A stretch of DNA of 64,000 bases from Elymus sibiricus (lineage: Eukaryota > Streptophyta > Magnoliopsida > Poales > Poaceae), in contig CM077667.1 in NCBI GenBank assembly GCA_039707655.1, positions 417,799,409-417,863,408 on the forward strand, written 5' to 3'. The number at the start of each line of letters is the position of its first letter. The first letter of the stretch is position 1. A program made the position numbers and the translations under genes. Shown here in pieces: positions 1-9,438 of the stretch. The notes beneath the pieces are model-generated. The model was not told where the DNA came from. It made no database searches and was given only the letters and a program-made list of their open reading frames with translations.

Positions 1-327
1 CCATGTCGGAGAAGGCCGGAGATCGTCAGAGGTGAGCTTGGGTGGCGGATGAGAGTGGTGGGGAGTGGAGTGAAGTGGCTAGGATTTGATCCGACGAACG
101 AAAAGGGACGAATATATATGGGGTTGATGTGGCCAGACCGACGTGACGGATGTGACCGGGCGCGTCTGGACACCCCATATCCATCCCATATTTGGGCTGG
201 ATATGAGGGTGCTGGTCAGCCTGCACGTTTGAGGTCCGTTTGAGGCATCCGGCTGGGTTGAAATTTCGTGACCGAATGGCCTGCTCCGGCGTTTGAGACC
301 GGTACAAAGATCCGATTGTAAACGCTC
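1..327 (-). mobile_element. PIF/Harbinger-like TIR element, partial copy
   Basis: This is a truncated copy of the family seen complete at 4769-5901 and 9439-10622, in the opposite orientation. Read on the minus strand it starts with the terminus GAGCGTTTACAATCGG, runs through the family's CCCATATC/AAATATGGG block and the CCTAGCCACTTCACTCC leader, and reaches an ATG complementary to bases 2-4, where the family ORF begins. The rest lies outside the window. The bases after the terminus, 328-330, are TTA, the expected 3-bp target site. No transposase is visible here. Confidence 0.75.
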
Positions 328-330
328 TTA

Positions 331-697
331 CCACAAGTGCAATAGCAACAAAACGGTGGGTAACTTTTGTTCGGTCGCGGTCGGCATCGACGATTGATCG
401 AGATGATGATGCGTCGATCGACATAATAAATCCATCCACGGAGCGGTTGGCTGCCAAGCAGAAGGATTAATAACACGGCTAGCTACGGGTACACACGGTA
501 TCGATCTCACATCGCCGTCGGCGTTGGTGTATAGAACTACAGAGCCGCTTGCCGTCTTGAGTGAGTGTAACGGGCAAGCAAATGGGAAAAGGCTTACTAC
601 CAGCACAAGGCAGCAATCAAGCCTTGATAACGCCGTGTAACTTTTTCTTCTCCAACGAATGAGGAGCCAGGGGTGTCGTCACTTTCCTAACCACCCT

Positions 698-735
<38 letters not shown>

Positions 736-1235
736 CCCAGGCAAGTGAAAGCAGCTCCATCGTCTCATTTCATCCGTAGATACACCATTCGTGCACGGCC
801 ACAGGAGTAATATATACTTTTACGTTTACGTTAGTAATCTTGATTGACATTTTGCAGCTCACAAACGACGCGTCGCTTTTACGGGCGGCGGATCGACCGA
901 GCGGCGCATCCTGCAGTGCCCAACGGAAAGGGCAACCCCGGCCGGCCGGCCGGCGGCGGCGCGGCGGTTTTGACCACCGGGGATCACGTAGTTATCTTGA
1001 GCGGAGTGACCTCACCGGGGCTACCAATCAGCAACCAGGCGAGCGCTAGCTAGACACGAACTACCTAATCAAGGCTTAAATTATTGCCTTGGCGCCAAGG
1101 CGGGGATGATGGGATCTCGTAGAAAAATGGGGTTAGTCACGCACGGATGACAAGCGCTAGAGACACGGGCTGCACAGCTAGGACGGTTTGCGGCTAGTTA
1201 TTAGCTAGGCAATCGGTGGCGGTTGCTCCACCAAT
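331..1235. other. Intergenic stretch, no gene recognised
   Basis: No coding region is convincing here; the short overlapping frames at 328-606 and 840-1053 show no domain and have mixed composition. The only distinctive item is the C homopolymer at 699-732. Confidence 0.5.
699..732. repeat. Poly-C tract, 34 bases
   Basis: An uninterrupted run of 34 C on + (G on -), preceded by CCACCCTA and followed by GGTCCCAGG. It is the longest homopolymer in the window. Such a tract can form G-quadruplex or i-motif structures, and its length is easily misestimated in assembly. Confidence 0.95.
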
Positions 1236-2160
1236 TTATTTATTTTTAAATCAAGAGCTTTATTGATTTTAAACAGCGGGGTTACACTCCTTCATTACAC
1301 AAGCCGTAAGGAAGGATGGGATGTAGTTTATCCAAATACATCTTCTTCTAGTAGAACTACATTGCTTAGCACACAAGTGTGCTAATTCGTTTGTCTCTCT
1401 AGGCGTAAACACCAGTCGAAGTTCCTCAAAATTCCCGCAAAGCTCTTGTATCTCGTTCACAGTGGCTGCTATCTCCGATCGGTCTGCACCAGGAGAATTG
1501 CACTGCTTGATAACTTGTCGAGCATCAGATTCAATAATAACCTTCTGATAGCCCATTGCTGCCGCTAGTTGTATACCATCTCTAATGGCATAGGATTCAA
1601 GTGATCTAGCACTAAGACCCGTTTCATACCAGATGGCTTGTGCTCTGATGAGACTCCCTTCATGATTTCGCACACCCAGACCAGTTCCTCCTTCATGGGT
1701 TTCTTCACAGAAGGCGGCATCCACGTTTATTTTGATGAAACCTTCCTCTGGCGGCTTCCACTTCTGAGGTTCCCTGAATGTGCTAGTTGTATGTTGCATG
1801 CCTGAAGCTGATAAGTCTGCAACCACATCACATGCCCATTTAACGGATTGTGATATGGACCGAGTAGACTCACCATGAGTGCGGGCATTTCTCTCCGTCC
1901 AGACTGCCCAAGCTCCACATAAGATGATGCATGCAGCATTCGTGTTCACCTTCTCCCCTTCTGCTATATCCATAGCCCAAGAATCAGGATGTAAATCTGG
2001 TACCTTGACCGAAGTCAAGCTCTTGATCTCCTGCCAAAACAGTTTTGCCCACGTACATTCGAACAAAGCATGTCGAATGGTCTCCTGTCGACCACATGCC
2101 TGGCAAAACCCGATCCGTTCAATATGTCTCTGACATAGCTCCACCAAATTTTGGAACGTG
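1236..2160 (-). mobile_element. LINE (non-LTR retrotransposon) 3' fragment
   Basis: A 5'-truncated LINE tail on the minus strand. The coding part (1269-2147) holds the zinc-binding region that follows reverse transcriptase in plant LINEs and then the RNase H-like domain. Below it, at 1236-1275, the + strand is T-rich and contains TTTATT, so the minus strand has an A-rich tail with an AATAAA signal. No endonuclease or reverse transcriptase domain is present. Target-site duplications were not identified. Confidence 0.75.
1269..2147 (-). CDS. LINE zf-RVT plus RNase H-like (RVT_3) open frame
   Basis: An open frame of about 292 codons with no natural ATG at its upstream end, so it is the C-terminal part of a longer LINE polyprotein. 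Residues 12-35 carry the zinc-binding pattern CxxC...H...C (CQAC, RHALFEC) typical of the zf-RVT region after plant LINE reverse transcriptase. From about residue 138 there is a plant RNase H-like domain. The motifs NVDAAF, LESYAIRDG, IESDAR and NELAHLCAK supply the expected Asp, Glu and Asp positions and the conserved C-terminal signature. Known family members degrade RNA in RNA-DNA hybrids during retrotransposition. The frame has no stop or frameshift, which is unusual for a LINE remnant. It could be a young insertion or an expressed cellular RNase H-like gene, but the A-rich tail and missing start favour a TE fragment. Confidence 0.75.
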   Translation of the reverse strand: MVELCQRHIERIGFCQACGRQETIRHALFECTWAKLFWQEIKSLTSVKVPDLHPDSWAMDIAEGEKVNTNAACIILCGAWAVWTERNARTHGESTRSISQSVKWACDVVADLSASGMQHTTSTFREPQKWKPPEEGFIKINVDAAFCEETHEGGTGLGVRNHEGSLIRAQAIWYETGLSARSLESYAIRDGIQLAAAMGYQKVIIESDARQVIKQCNSPGADRSEIAATVNEIQELCGNFEELRLVFTPRETNELAHLCAKQCSSTRRRCIWINYIPSFLTACVMKECNPAV

Positions 2161-2933
2161 TACCTAAATCATGATTCCGTTTTCGTTACGACCAGCCCTT
2201 TTTTTAAGATTAAATTAGGCGCCCGACGGTGGAATTACGGTTGAGCTAACTAGCGCTGACCATGGGGTGCCTAGGAGTAGAAAGAAGAAGGGGTACTCCA
2301 ACACCAACACATGTCACATGCATGACTTGCTAGAAGTCCCCTGGTAGTATCGTTCTTGAAAATGGATTTACCATCTTTTTGTGCAATATTTGTGTACGGA
2401 AACTCTGCGTTCAAGCAGGTCGTCTTGGCTTACTTATTTTCTTGCAAATTACAAAAACATATATATGAAACTTTAGTAGTGACAAAGAGAAAGAAAACCG
2501 GGATCAGCTGGACGGCTAGTGGAGGTGGCTGCACCAAGCCAACTAAAGATAAAAATTCAGGTTTAGATCAGATGCTCGACGACTCGAGTTTAATAGTAGT
2601 AGCACTCCCCCTTTGAGGGGGAGGCAGATCCGTTTTGCAGTCACCGAAGCAAAGCTACTCCGCTCCGGCAAGTACAACAAGGAATCAGACACGTTAGCTG
2701 CGCCGCGCCCACATCTTTACTCGCTCGCACTCACAAGCATCCTGCGACGCCCACCCAAACCCAACCCAACTTATTAACGCACGCACCTCGCGCCCGCCCG
2801 CCCGCCCGCGCAGGCAGTCAAATCCCCCAACAGGATCGGGTCAATGGAGCGAGAAACCACCACCAACACCCACCAAAAGAATCACCAAAAAGCTCCACCC
2901 TCCTCTGCTCTCGCCGTCACGCCCCCCATAGGC
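2161..2933 (+). promoter_or_regulatory. Upstream region of the MYB gene
   Basis: Non-coding DNA between the LINE tail and the MYB TATA box. At 2752-2771 it contains the C/A-rich run ACCCAAACCCAACCCAAC, which resembles the AC elements (ACC[A/T]A[A/C]C) bound by plant R2R3-MYBs. A (CGCC)n-type GC-rich stretch follows at about 2788-2812. The regulatory role is inferred; only position and motif similarity support it. Confidence 0.4.
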
Positions 2934-2942
2934 CATATATAC
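2934..2942 (+). promoter_or_regulatory. TATA box of the MYB gene
   Basis: CATATATAC lies 115-123 bases before the MYB ATG. This puts the likely transcription start near 2965-2975 and gives a short GC-rich leader of about 85-90 bases. The in-frame ATG at 2844 lies upstream of this box, which supports the start at 3057. Confidence 0.6.
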
Positions 2943-3056
2943 GCACGCCTCGCCCTCCACGGCGCGGCCACACCCCTCCCCTGCTCTGCCGCATACGACC
3001 GCGAGCTCAGACTCCGAGCCACCCCAAGAAAACGCATAGCCGGCGCCGGCGTCGTC

Positions 3057-4002
3057 ATGGGGAGGTCGCCGTGCTGCGAGAAGGCGCACACCAACAAGGG
3101 GGCGTGGACCAAGGAGGAGGACCAGCGCCTGATCGGCTACATCAAGGCCCACGGCGAGGGCTGCTGGCGCTCGCTGCCCAAGGCCGCGGGCCTCCTCCGC
3201 TGCGGCAAGAGCTGCCGCCTCCGCTGGATGAACTACCTCCGCCCCGACCTCAAGCGCGGCAACTTCACCGACGACGACGACGAGCTCATCATCAAGCTCC
3301 ACGCCCTCCTCGGCAACAAGTAAGCGACCCGACCCGATAGATCACTGCGCTGATTTCAATGCGCGCCGTCGCCTCCTCCTCCGCGCTCTCTTTCCTGGCT
3401 TCTTGGAGGCGGCAGTTGCTGACTGGGGCAAGCGGTCGCCGTCGTGCAGGTGGTCGTTGATAGCGGGGCAGCTGCCGGGCCGGACGGACAACGAGATCAA
3501 GAACTACTGGAACACGCACATCAAGCGCAAGCTCCTCAACCGCGGCATGGACCCGCACACGCACCGCCCCATCAGCGCCGCCGCAGCCGCCAGCGGGCTC
3601 ACCACGTCGGGCACCGCCCCCGTCTTCCCTTCCTCCCCGGCGCCGGCGTCCAGGCTCGCCAGCGCGCCTTTCGCCCCCTTCCCGGGCAGCACCGTGAGCT
3701 TCGCGAGGCCGTGTCCGTCGGACGACGGGCACAGCAGCAGCGGCGGGAGCAGCGACGCGCCCCGGTGCCCCGACCTGAACCTGGACCTCGACCTGGACCT
3801 GTCCATGAGCCTGCCGTGCTCGCCGCCCAAGACAGCGCCGCCCGCCAAGTCGACGCTCACGTCGCACCAGCAGCAGGGCATCTGCCTGTGCTACCACCTC
3901 GGCGTCCGCAACGGGGAGGCATGCACCTGCAAGACGGCGTCTCCGGCGGGCCCGCGCGTGTTCCGGTTTCTCCGGCCACTGGAGGAGGGTCAATACATAT
4001 AG
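3057..4002 (+). CDS. R2R3-MYB transcription factor, subgroup 4 repressor type
   Basis: Two exons (3057-3319 and 3450-4002) joined across a 130-bp GT-AG intron give 271 residues. The start MGRSPCCEK is canonical for plant R2R3-MYBs. R2 spans about residues 14-61 and R3 about 67-112; the intron falls in codon 88 (LLGNK/WS), a usual MYB position. After R3 come [11 protein letters not shown] (C1-type motif), a serine/alanine/proline-rich linker, an EAR repressor motif [13 protein letters not shown] (197-209), a Cys cluster CxCx10CxC (233-248) and a FRFLRPLEE tail. This order matches subgroup 4 proteins (AtMYB4, ZmMYB31/42 group), nuclear repressors of phenylpropanoid and lignin genes. The bHLH-contact motif in R3 reads ELIIK...L...L then IAGQ, with Gln where the consensus has Arg. 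Third-position GC is very high, as in grass MYBs. The exact orthologue is not resolved. Confidence 0.93.
3320..3449 (+). other. Intron of the MYB gene
   Basis: The donor AA|GTAAGC and acceptor GTGCAG|G restore the conserved reading LLGNKWSLIAG across the junction, phase 2. Reading through without splicing would stop just after the donor and lose half of R3. Confidence 0.9.
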
Positions 4003-4765
4003 CACGCTAGGCAGCCGGAAAAAACTCTGTACACAGCACAAAATGGAGGAGAAGAGGGAAAAAAAGGTTTCTAGGAATTGAGATAGCTGATGTGGATTAT
4101 TATTTCTCATGCTTCGCTTCATCCCAAATATGATTCATTTCTCTTGCCATATACTGTAGTAGAATTTTGAATTTCATGCAGCGGCAAAAAATGTTCAAAA
4201 AATCTCTAGGGTGGCAAAAATTGATACTGTACTAAATTAGTGTAGAACACATAGGGACACAAGTGAGAGAAGAGTGGCAGATAGAATTGTTTGATTGCGC
4301 ATCCGATTCGGGTGTTTGTTTGTGTCATGTGGGATATAGTGCGAGAACAGAGCATGTGGCGTGTTTTGGGTAGGTAGGGAACTTATGCTATTTAGGCCCT
4401 CGAGGAAATTAAAACAACATATTTATTCCTTCATCTACTCACCAGTGCAGGAATCAATAATTTTCATTACAATACGATTCAAAATATTAAAACATATTTG
4501 TCAAACATACATTTATAGACATGGAGATATTATCATTACTCGACGATCAATTAGCGGTTAGTCACGATATATCTAGTATACTTCTTGTAGGTTCATTTCA
4601 AGGACGGAAAGGGGCGGAAATCCCATGGCTTTGGTCCGATGGTGGTAGGGTTAGGAATAAATTTATATTAGTCTTCGATCGGCGGTGGCAAGACGAAGGG
4701 GCGTCGTCGGTGTGGAATAAAGTCTCCTGGCCACGTCCTCGTTTTGGCGGTGCTTCTTCATATTG
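4003..4765. other. 3' flank of the MYB gene and AT-rich spacer
   Basis: The first 200 bases or so probably hold the 3' UTR; no single polyadenylation signal stands out. The remainder is AT-rich with short random frames and no recognisable gene. Confidence 0.4.
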
Positions 4766-5102
4766 TTAGAGCATCTATAGCCGGACCTCTCAAACACGTC
4801 TCAAACGCCCGCACAAGCCGTCCGGTCACTGACCGGTCACAAAAAACCGACCCAACCGGAGCTCTCAAACTGCGGACAAACACCCGGGCTGACCGACACC
4901 CCTCATATCCAACCCAACTATAGGGCGGATATGAGGCGGCCCGGGCGCGTCCGCTACGTTAGCCCGGCCCACCGTTGGCCCACCCCGACCCCATAAAATC
5001 CTCCTCCAGAGAAAACCCTAGCTCATTTCACTCCGCTTCGCTCCGCTCCGCTCCCCGACTTTCTCCTTTCCCCAATCGATCAAATCCGTAGCACCGGCGA
5101 GC

Positions 5103-5240
5103 ATGTCAAGTACCGGCAGCCACTCCGATGGCAGCTCCGTAGACGAGGAGGAGTTGGCGCTCTGTATCGCACTCAAGCGGTCGCGGGTCGATACGGGCGG
5201 CACCTCCGGGTCCGGCGCGACGCTTCCTGTAGCCCGATGA
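5103..5240 (+). CDS. Small acidic ORF inside the TIR element
   Basis: A 45-codon frame starting just after the element's leader. Serine-rich at first, it then has DEEELALCIALKRSR, a short acidic-amphipathic segment related to EEEMAVRLALRRARE in the 9439-10622 copy. The spacing L-x-x-A-x-x-x-S after three Glu resembles a ubiquitin-interacting motif. Compared with that copy the frame looks truncated by a stop at 5238-5240. Expression is unknown and the function is not recognised. Confidence 0.4.
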   Translation: MSSTGSHSDGSSVDEEELALCIALKRSRVDTGGTSGSGATLPVAR

Positions 5241-5283
5241 GGAGGAGGGTCTCCTCTAGTGGGTGTATTGTCGGTCACTTACC

Positions 5284-5541
5284 ATGGCGGAGACGGACGC
5301 CCGGCGGTTCCGGAGGACCAACGCCAAGCAGCTCTGGCTCGGCATCGAGCAATCCCATCGGGAGGCGGCGGAGGCAGCGATACATGCGGCGAGGGTGGCC
5401 AAGCTCAAGCGCAAGCAAGACCGCATTGTCCGGCACTTGCAAGGCTACATCATCATCTCCGGTTCCTCCTTCTCTGACGGGTTTGACTCCGACGTCGACC
5501 CACCTCCTGCTGCGGACGCCTACAACATCGCCAGTGACTGA
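5284..5541 (+). CDS. Second small basic ORF inside the TIR element
   Basis: An 85-residue frame beginning MAETDARRFRR. It has an Arg/Ala-rich, probably helical middle (EAAEAAIHAARVAKLKRKQ, residues about 30-48) and an acidic Ser/Asp tail. It may be the downstream half of the protein begun at 5103, separated from it by a stop and a frame change. No domain is recognised. It corresponds in position and composition to the C-terminal half of the 9770-10315 ORF, although direct similarity is weak. Confidence 0.35.
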   Translation: MAETDARRFRRTNAKQLWLGIEQSHREAAEAAIHAARVAKLKRKQDRIVRHLQGYIIISGSSFSDGFDSDVDPPPAADAYNIASD

Positions 5542-5904
5542 AAGGGCAAAGGGCCGGCGAGGAAGTGATGAAGCTCGCCCTCTCCTTTTAGATAATATAG
5601 TATTATTATGTAGTTAGAATGTGCCGGATCGTTGAACTGTGTGAATTATGCCCGTTTGGTGATCTTTATGTGAATTGCGCCCGTTTGGTATCGGTTTATA
5701 TGTCCGTTTCCTGTCGATTTTGATCGTTTGGTGATCTACGTACTACGTTGCATGAATGTGTATGAATATAGGGTCCCGGATATGAGATACACTGGTGTGG
5801 AGGCGCGGATTTAGGGCGTGCCCGGTCAGTGTCCGCGGACGCCCGGGCGCGTCCGCGGGCGTTTGAGGGGTCAGATTTGCAAGGTGCGACTCTAGATGCT
5901 CTTA

Positions 5905-8900
5905 GGAGGTGTGTGGCAAATCTCGCTCTTTCGGTCTACCATTTTTATTCTACATGTTTGTCATGGTGCCGCTATCCCGCGAAGTTGATAACGTGGATGT
6001 ACGCCTTGATTCTCCGAGTCTGTCTGGTCTTGGCCTCATCAAAGAGCGTGTGAGATTTATGTTCCCCAACTCCATGCGACCAGACTTGGGGCGTTCTATA
6101 GGCCCTCTCTGATGTTATCTTCTCCATGGTGGTGATTTGCTACGAAATTTGCGTCCGCCCTTGTCTTTTGGTCTAGATCAGAAACTTCCAACCGTTGCTT
6201 CCACAAGCTCTGGGGTATCAACATGTTTATTTCATCAAGGCGAGGCCCTAGAGACGACAATGAGTTTTTCTCATGGCACACCGTCGATGGATGCAAGAGT
6301 AGAAGGCATGGGCACCCCTAAGGGTTCAAATGTATTTTCATTGACATTAAGAATGGTTTTGTAAGGGTATATACTATTTAATATTTTTTGGTAGAAAAAA
6401 GTACAAAATTAAGAAAAGCATTTTTAGAAACTTCTGATCTATTCATAATAATCATGTTAGTATAAAGAACATCATGGATAACAAAAATCACTACCATGTC
6501 CATGGACCACTTAGTGCCGACTACAATCTCTAAAGTGAGCTGAAGGCGCACCGTCCTCATCGTCCCTTCCTCACCGAAGTCAGAAAAACTTAAAGTCACC
6601 GTCCTAAGTCGTGGATGAAGAGAGTTAGGTCGGAAGGATCAAAGATGTAAACACATGAACGAAGATGATGGAAGACCGGATCCACAGAAGTCTACTAATA
6701 CCGATCGAATCTCATGAGATCCGACGGAGACACGCATCCACATGTCCTCCGACGATGCAGACAACATCGGGACGGGGATCGAACATGGGAGAAATTATTC
6801 CTACTGAGGGACACGCTGCCACCATATAGCCTCAATCAAGACTTTGAACCTAACAAGAACTAAAGCAGGATCCCTCCCACTGGGGGAGGGGGGGGGCGAG
6901 GTCCTCCTCACCTTGCGAATCAAAGGTCATCGAAGGCATTGCATAGTAGTGGCGGCGCCGATGGAAGGAGGAGGAAACCTAATCTTTTGGGAATATTTTC
7001 TTGGGGACAAGCAAAGGTCCTTAAAAAATCATTAGTTATCTATGGATAGTTAGAAAAAGGAAAAGGCATATGATGTTTCTAAATGAAGGGCCGTTCTTCG
7101 AAACTATCCATCGGTTGATAGAGGCAGGCATGAAACATGAAAAAAAAAATAGTTGGCCATCTCATTTTTATGTGAAAATGACATGAGGTGTGCAAATCTG
7201 ATGTCGTGTGGGTTATGGTGGTAACTTGGCCTACCAACCTAGCTGGGTTCAAAAGTAGCCAAAGGACAAGTGGAAATGACACATGGAGTAGTCCCAAAAA
7301 ACTTTGTGAATTTAACTTAGAGCTTCATGGTGGTCCACATCCTCATCATACAAAATGCGTAAACTGGAAGCAAATTTTGGACTATGGTGCAAGTGGATAT
7401 AGAAACTCATCCTCGGTGGTTATAGTTTGTATTGTTGATTACGCCATTGGCAAGTTGAATGCCATTTTCGTTTTACACCTGGAGGGAATTAACTATCATT
7501 GGAAGCTTCTTGCTCTTTTAGTCTAATGCCACTTGCTGCACAAAAACAATCACCTTCTGTCAAAACCACCAAAGGGGTTTCTTGCAGGTAAGTTGGACGT
7601 GGACATTATGTTTTATTAGGACTAGTCACCAAATAATCTTTGGTTTGCTATGGCTGTCATCGAGTGCTTTCTTCTACGCTTTCCACATTTTGCATGCACC
7701 ACGTACCTCATTTCTACTTAGGATTTGGACGATCAATCAAGTTGATTTCTACTTAGGAGTATTGCATTAGTTTCGTGTGAGAAGTTTCTAGTGTAGTGTG
7801 TGGCACCTGAGGCAACGATGATTGGTGGATGAGTCTCCATCCTCACACTACGATTCAATTGCTGGCGTATAATAACGTCAACGTTTGCTTCATCTGCCAT
7901 CATGTTTGAAACGAGAAAATTTGAAGCCGGACGCCACTCACTCTGATCTGATATATCACTCCAAAACAATAAGAAGGTCAGAGCATGTATCATGAGTCAT
8001 CGGTTCGTGCCGACACGTCGGACGTTTGAATCTGCCGGCCGGCTTCACCAACCCGAACCAGGTGTACCATGTTCTCGTTCATTTTGCCTTGCTTGCTGCA
8101 TGCAAACACGTACGTACGCACGCACACCCCGATCGCCAATTATTTGTCACAAGACGTGTCCGGACCATGATTAGCTAAAGCGGGGAAATTGGGTGTTTGC
8201 ACCATGATCAGCCGATGGCCATATATGGTCTTTGAATAATCGGGCCGACTAATTGTACACGTGGCCCTCTAGTTTGCACATAAACGACTAGTACTAATAC
8301 TGTAGCGGTTAGTAACGACTCTGTAGCGGTAGCAGGCGGAATTTCCCTGTCAGGTCAGTGCGTTTTTCTCTGCGGGTTCCGTATGTCCTACTCCACGGCA
8401 CAAGCATGGCACACCGCTTATCATCGGTAGCTGCAACGGGGCGGCAACCGTTGTTTTCGCAGGCGCTGTTTTTCCGCCATGCTACGCCGAGCTACTCTCC
8501 GTAGCGAGATACGTACGTACGTGCTGCCGAAAGCGACCGGTCGGATACCGTTGCAAATGCTGGCACTGTTTCCACGGACGGGTCCGGACCCCTGTGCCCG
8601 TATACCACGCCACAGTACGTCGATGCTTACGGTCGTAATCCACACCCGTATTTGGGAACTTCCACCGGTTGCTTGCGCGCTTTGCCTTGCCTGAGTGCTG
8701 CGATCGGTCCACCAACGCATGCAAAGCTTGCAAGCTTCTGCATCCGTCGTAGCTGCTGGTAGGCGGTAGCTTGACGCATGTCGAGGAGCCGGCCGTCACC
8801 GCGGCGATCTTCCGTGGAACATGCGGACACGCCGGCGGTGATATGGCACGCGCGAGTTGGACCGGCCGGCCGGGGCGGCGGCGATGCCGATGGCTTCCCG

Positions 8901-9435
8901 GGCGTGACACATGCGCGAGGAGATAACCATTGACGAGGTTTCACAAGGCTTTATGTTGTTGTCACAGCATACGTAGGTGACGTCCGCCGGAGGATTCGTG
9001 GCATTTACCGGATCGAAGTTGGCCACGTCTCCCGTGGGAGGGAACCTGCTGCTCATTAACTGGCTGTGCTTTGCAGAGTGAACGGGAATCTCTGCTTGGC
9101 TTCTGGAGGCACTTATCGGTTATCACACACACCCGTCGAGTTGCTGTGCCTCATCATTCACGCGGGGATGAAATTGAAATGGAACCCGTGTCGCGTAACC
9201 GCGTGCGTGTTTCAGCAAAGCGGGTGGAGGAAACAGCGACTAGTCCGGCCGGCCGGGATCTACCACGGAACAGTGATCTGATTCTGATCATCACTTGGGG
9301 TGGTAGATGATGCGGACCCAAAGCAGTGTTCTCCCGGGCGTACGTGGCCCTGCGGATCCCCACAAACCATTCAATCAGCTGAGCTACAACTAGTACTAGT
9401 AGTACTAGTGTGTGTAGGGGCCCCCACTCACTGCG
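5905..9435. other. Intergenic DNA, no gene recognised
   Basis: Mixed-composition DNA. The part at 6600-6800 (AGGATCAAAGATG, GATCCGACGGAGAC) resembles the non-coding arms of old transposable elements, but no termini were found. Short frames at 7188-7526, 8421-8944 and 9066-9444 overlap on both strands, lack domains and mostly start with non-ATG codons. There are several CGTACGTACG-type short repeats near 8110 and 8512. Confidence 0.4.
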
Positions 9436-9438
9436 TGA

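Larger units (their letters stand above)
4769..5901 (+). mobile_element. PIF/Harbinger-like TIR element, complete copy
   Basis: An 1133-bp element. Its left terminus GAGCATCTATAGCCGGACC is an imperfect inverted repeat of the right terminus, whose last bases are AGATGCTC. TTA occurs at both 4766-4768 and 5902-5904, the 3-bp target duplication of PIF/Harbinger transposons. Subterminal regions share CTCAAACGCCCG and GACCGGTCAC blocks with the copy at 9439-10622. There is a promoter-like leader (CCCTAGCTCATTTCACTCC) and two short ORFs, but no DDE transposase, so it would have to be mobilised in trans. Confidence 0.85.

Noticed and set aside
2844..3056. In-frame N-terminal extension of the MYB protein from an ATG at 2844
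   Set aside because: It lies upstream of the TATA box at 2934, has unmatched composition, and MGRSPCCEK at 3057 is the conserved family start.
3292..4122. 276-codon frame antisense to the MYB gene
   Set aside because: It is an Arg/Ala/Gly-rich shadow produced by high third-position GC in exon 2 and contains no domain.
8421..8944. Several overlapping minus-strand frames of 99-142 codons
   Set aside because: Three frames are open at once, most without ATG and without any domain; consistent with chance in GC-moderate DNA.
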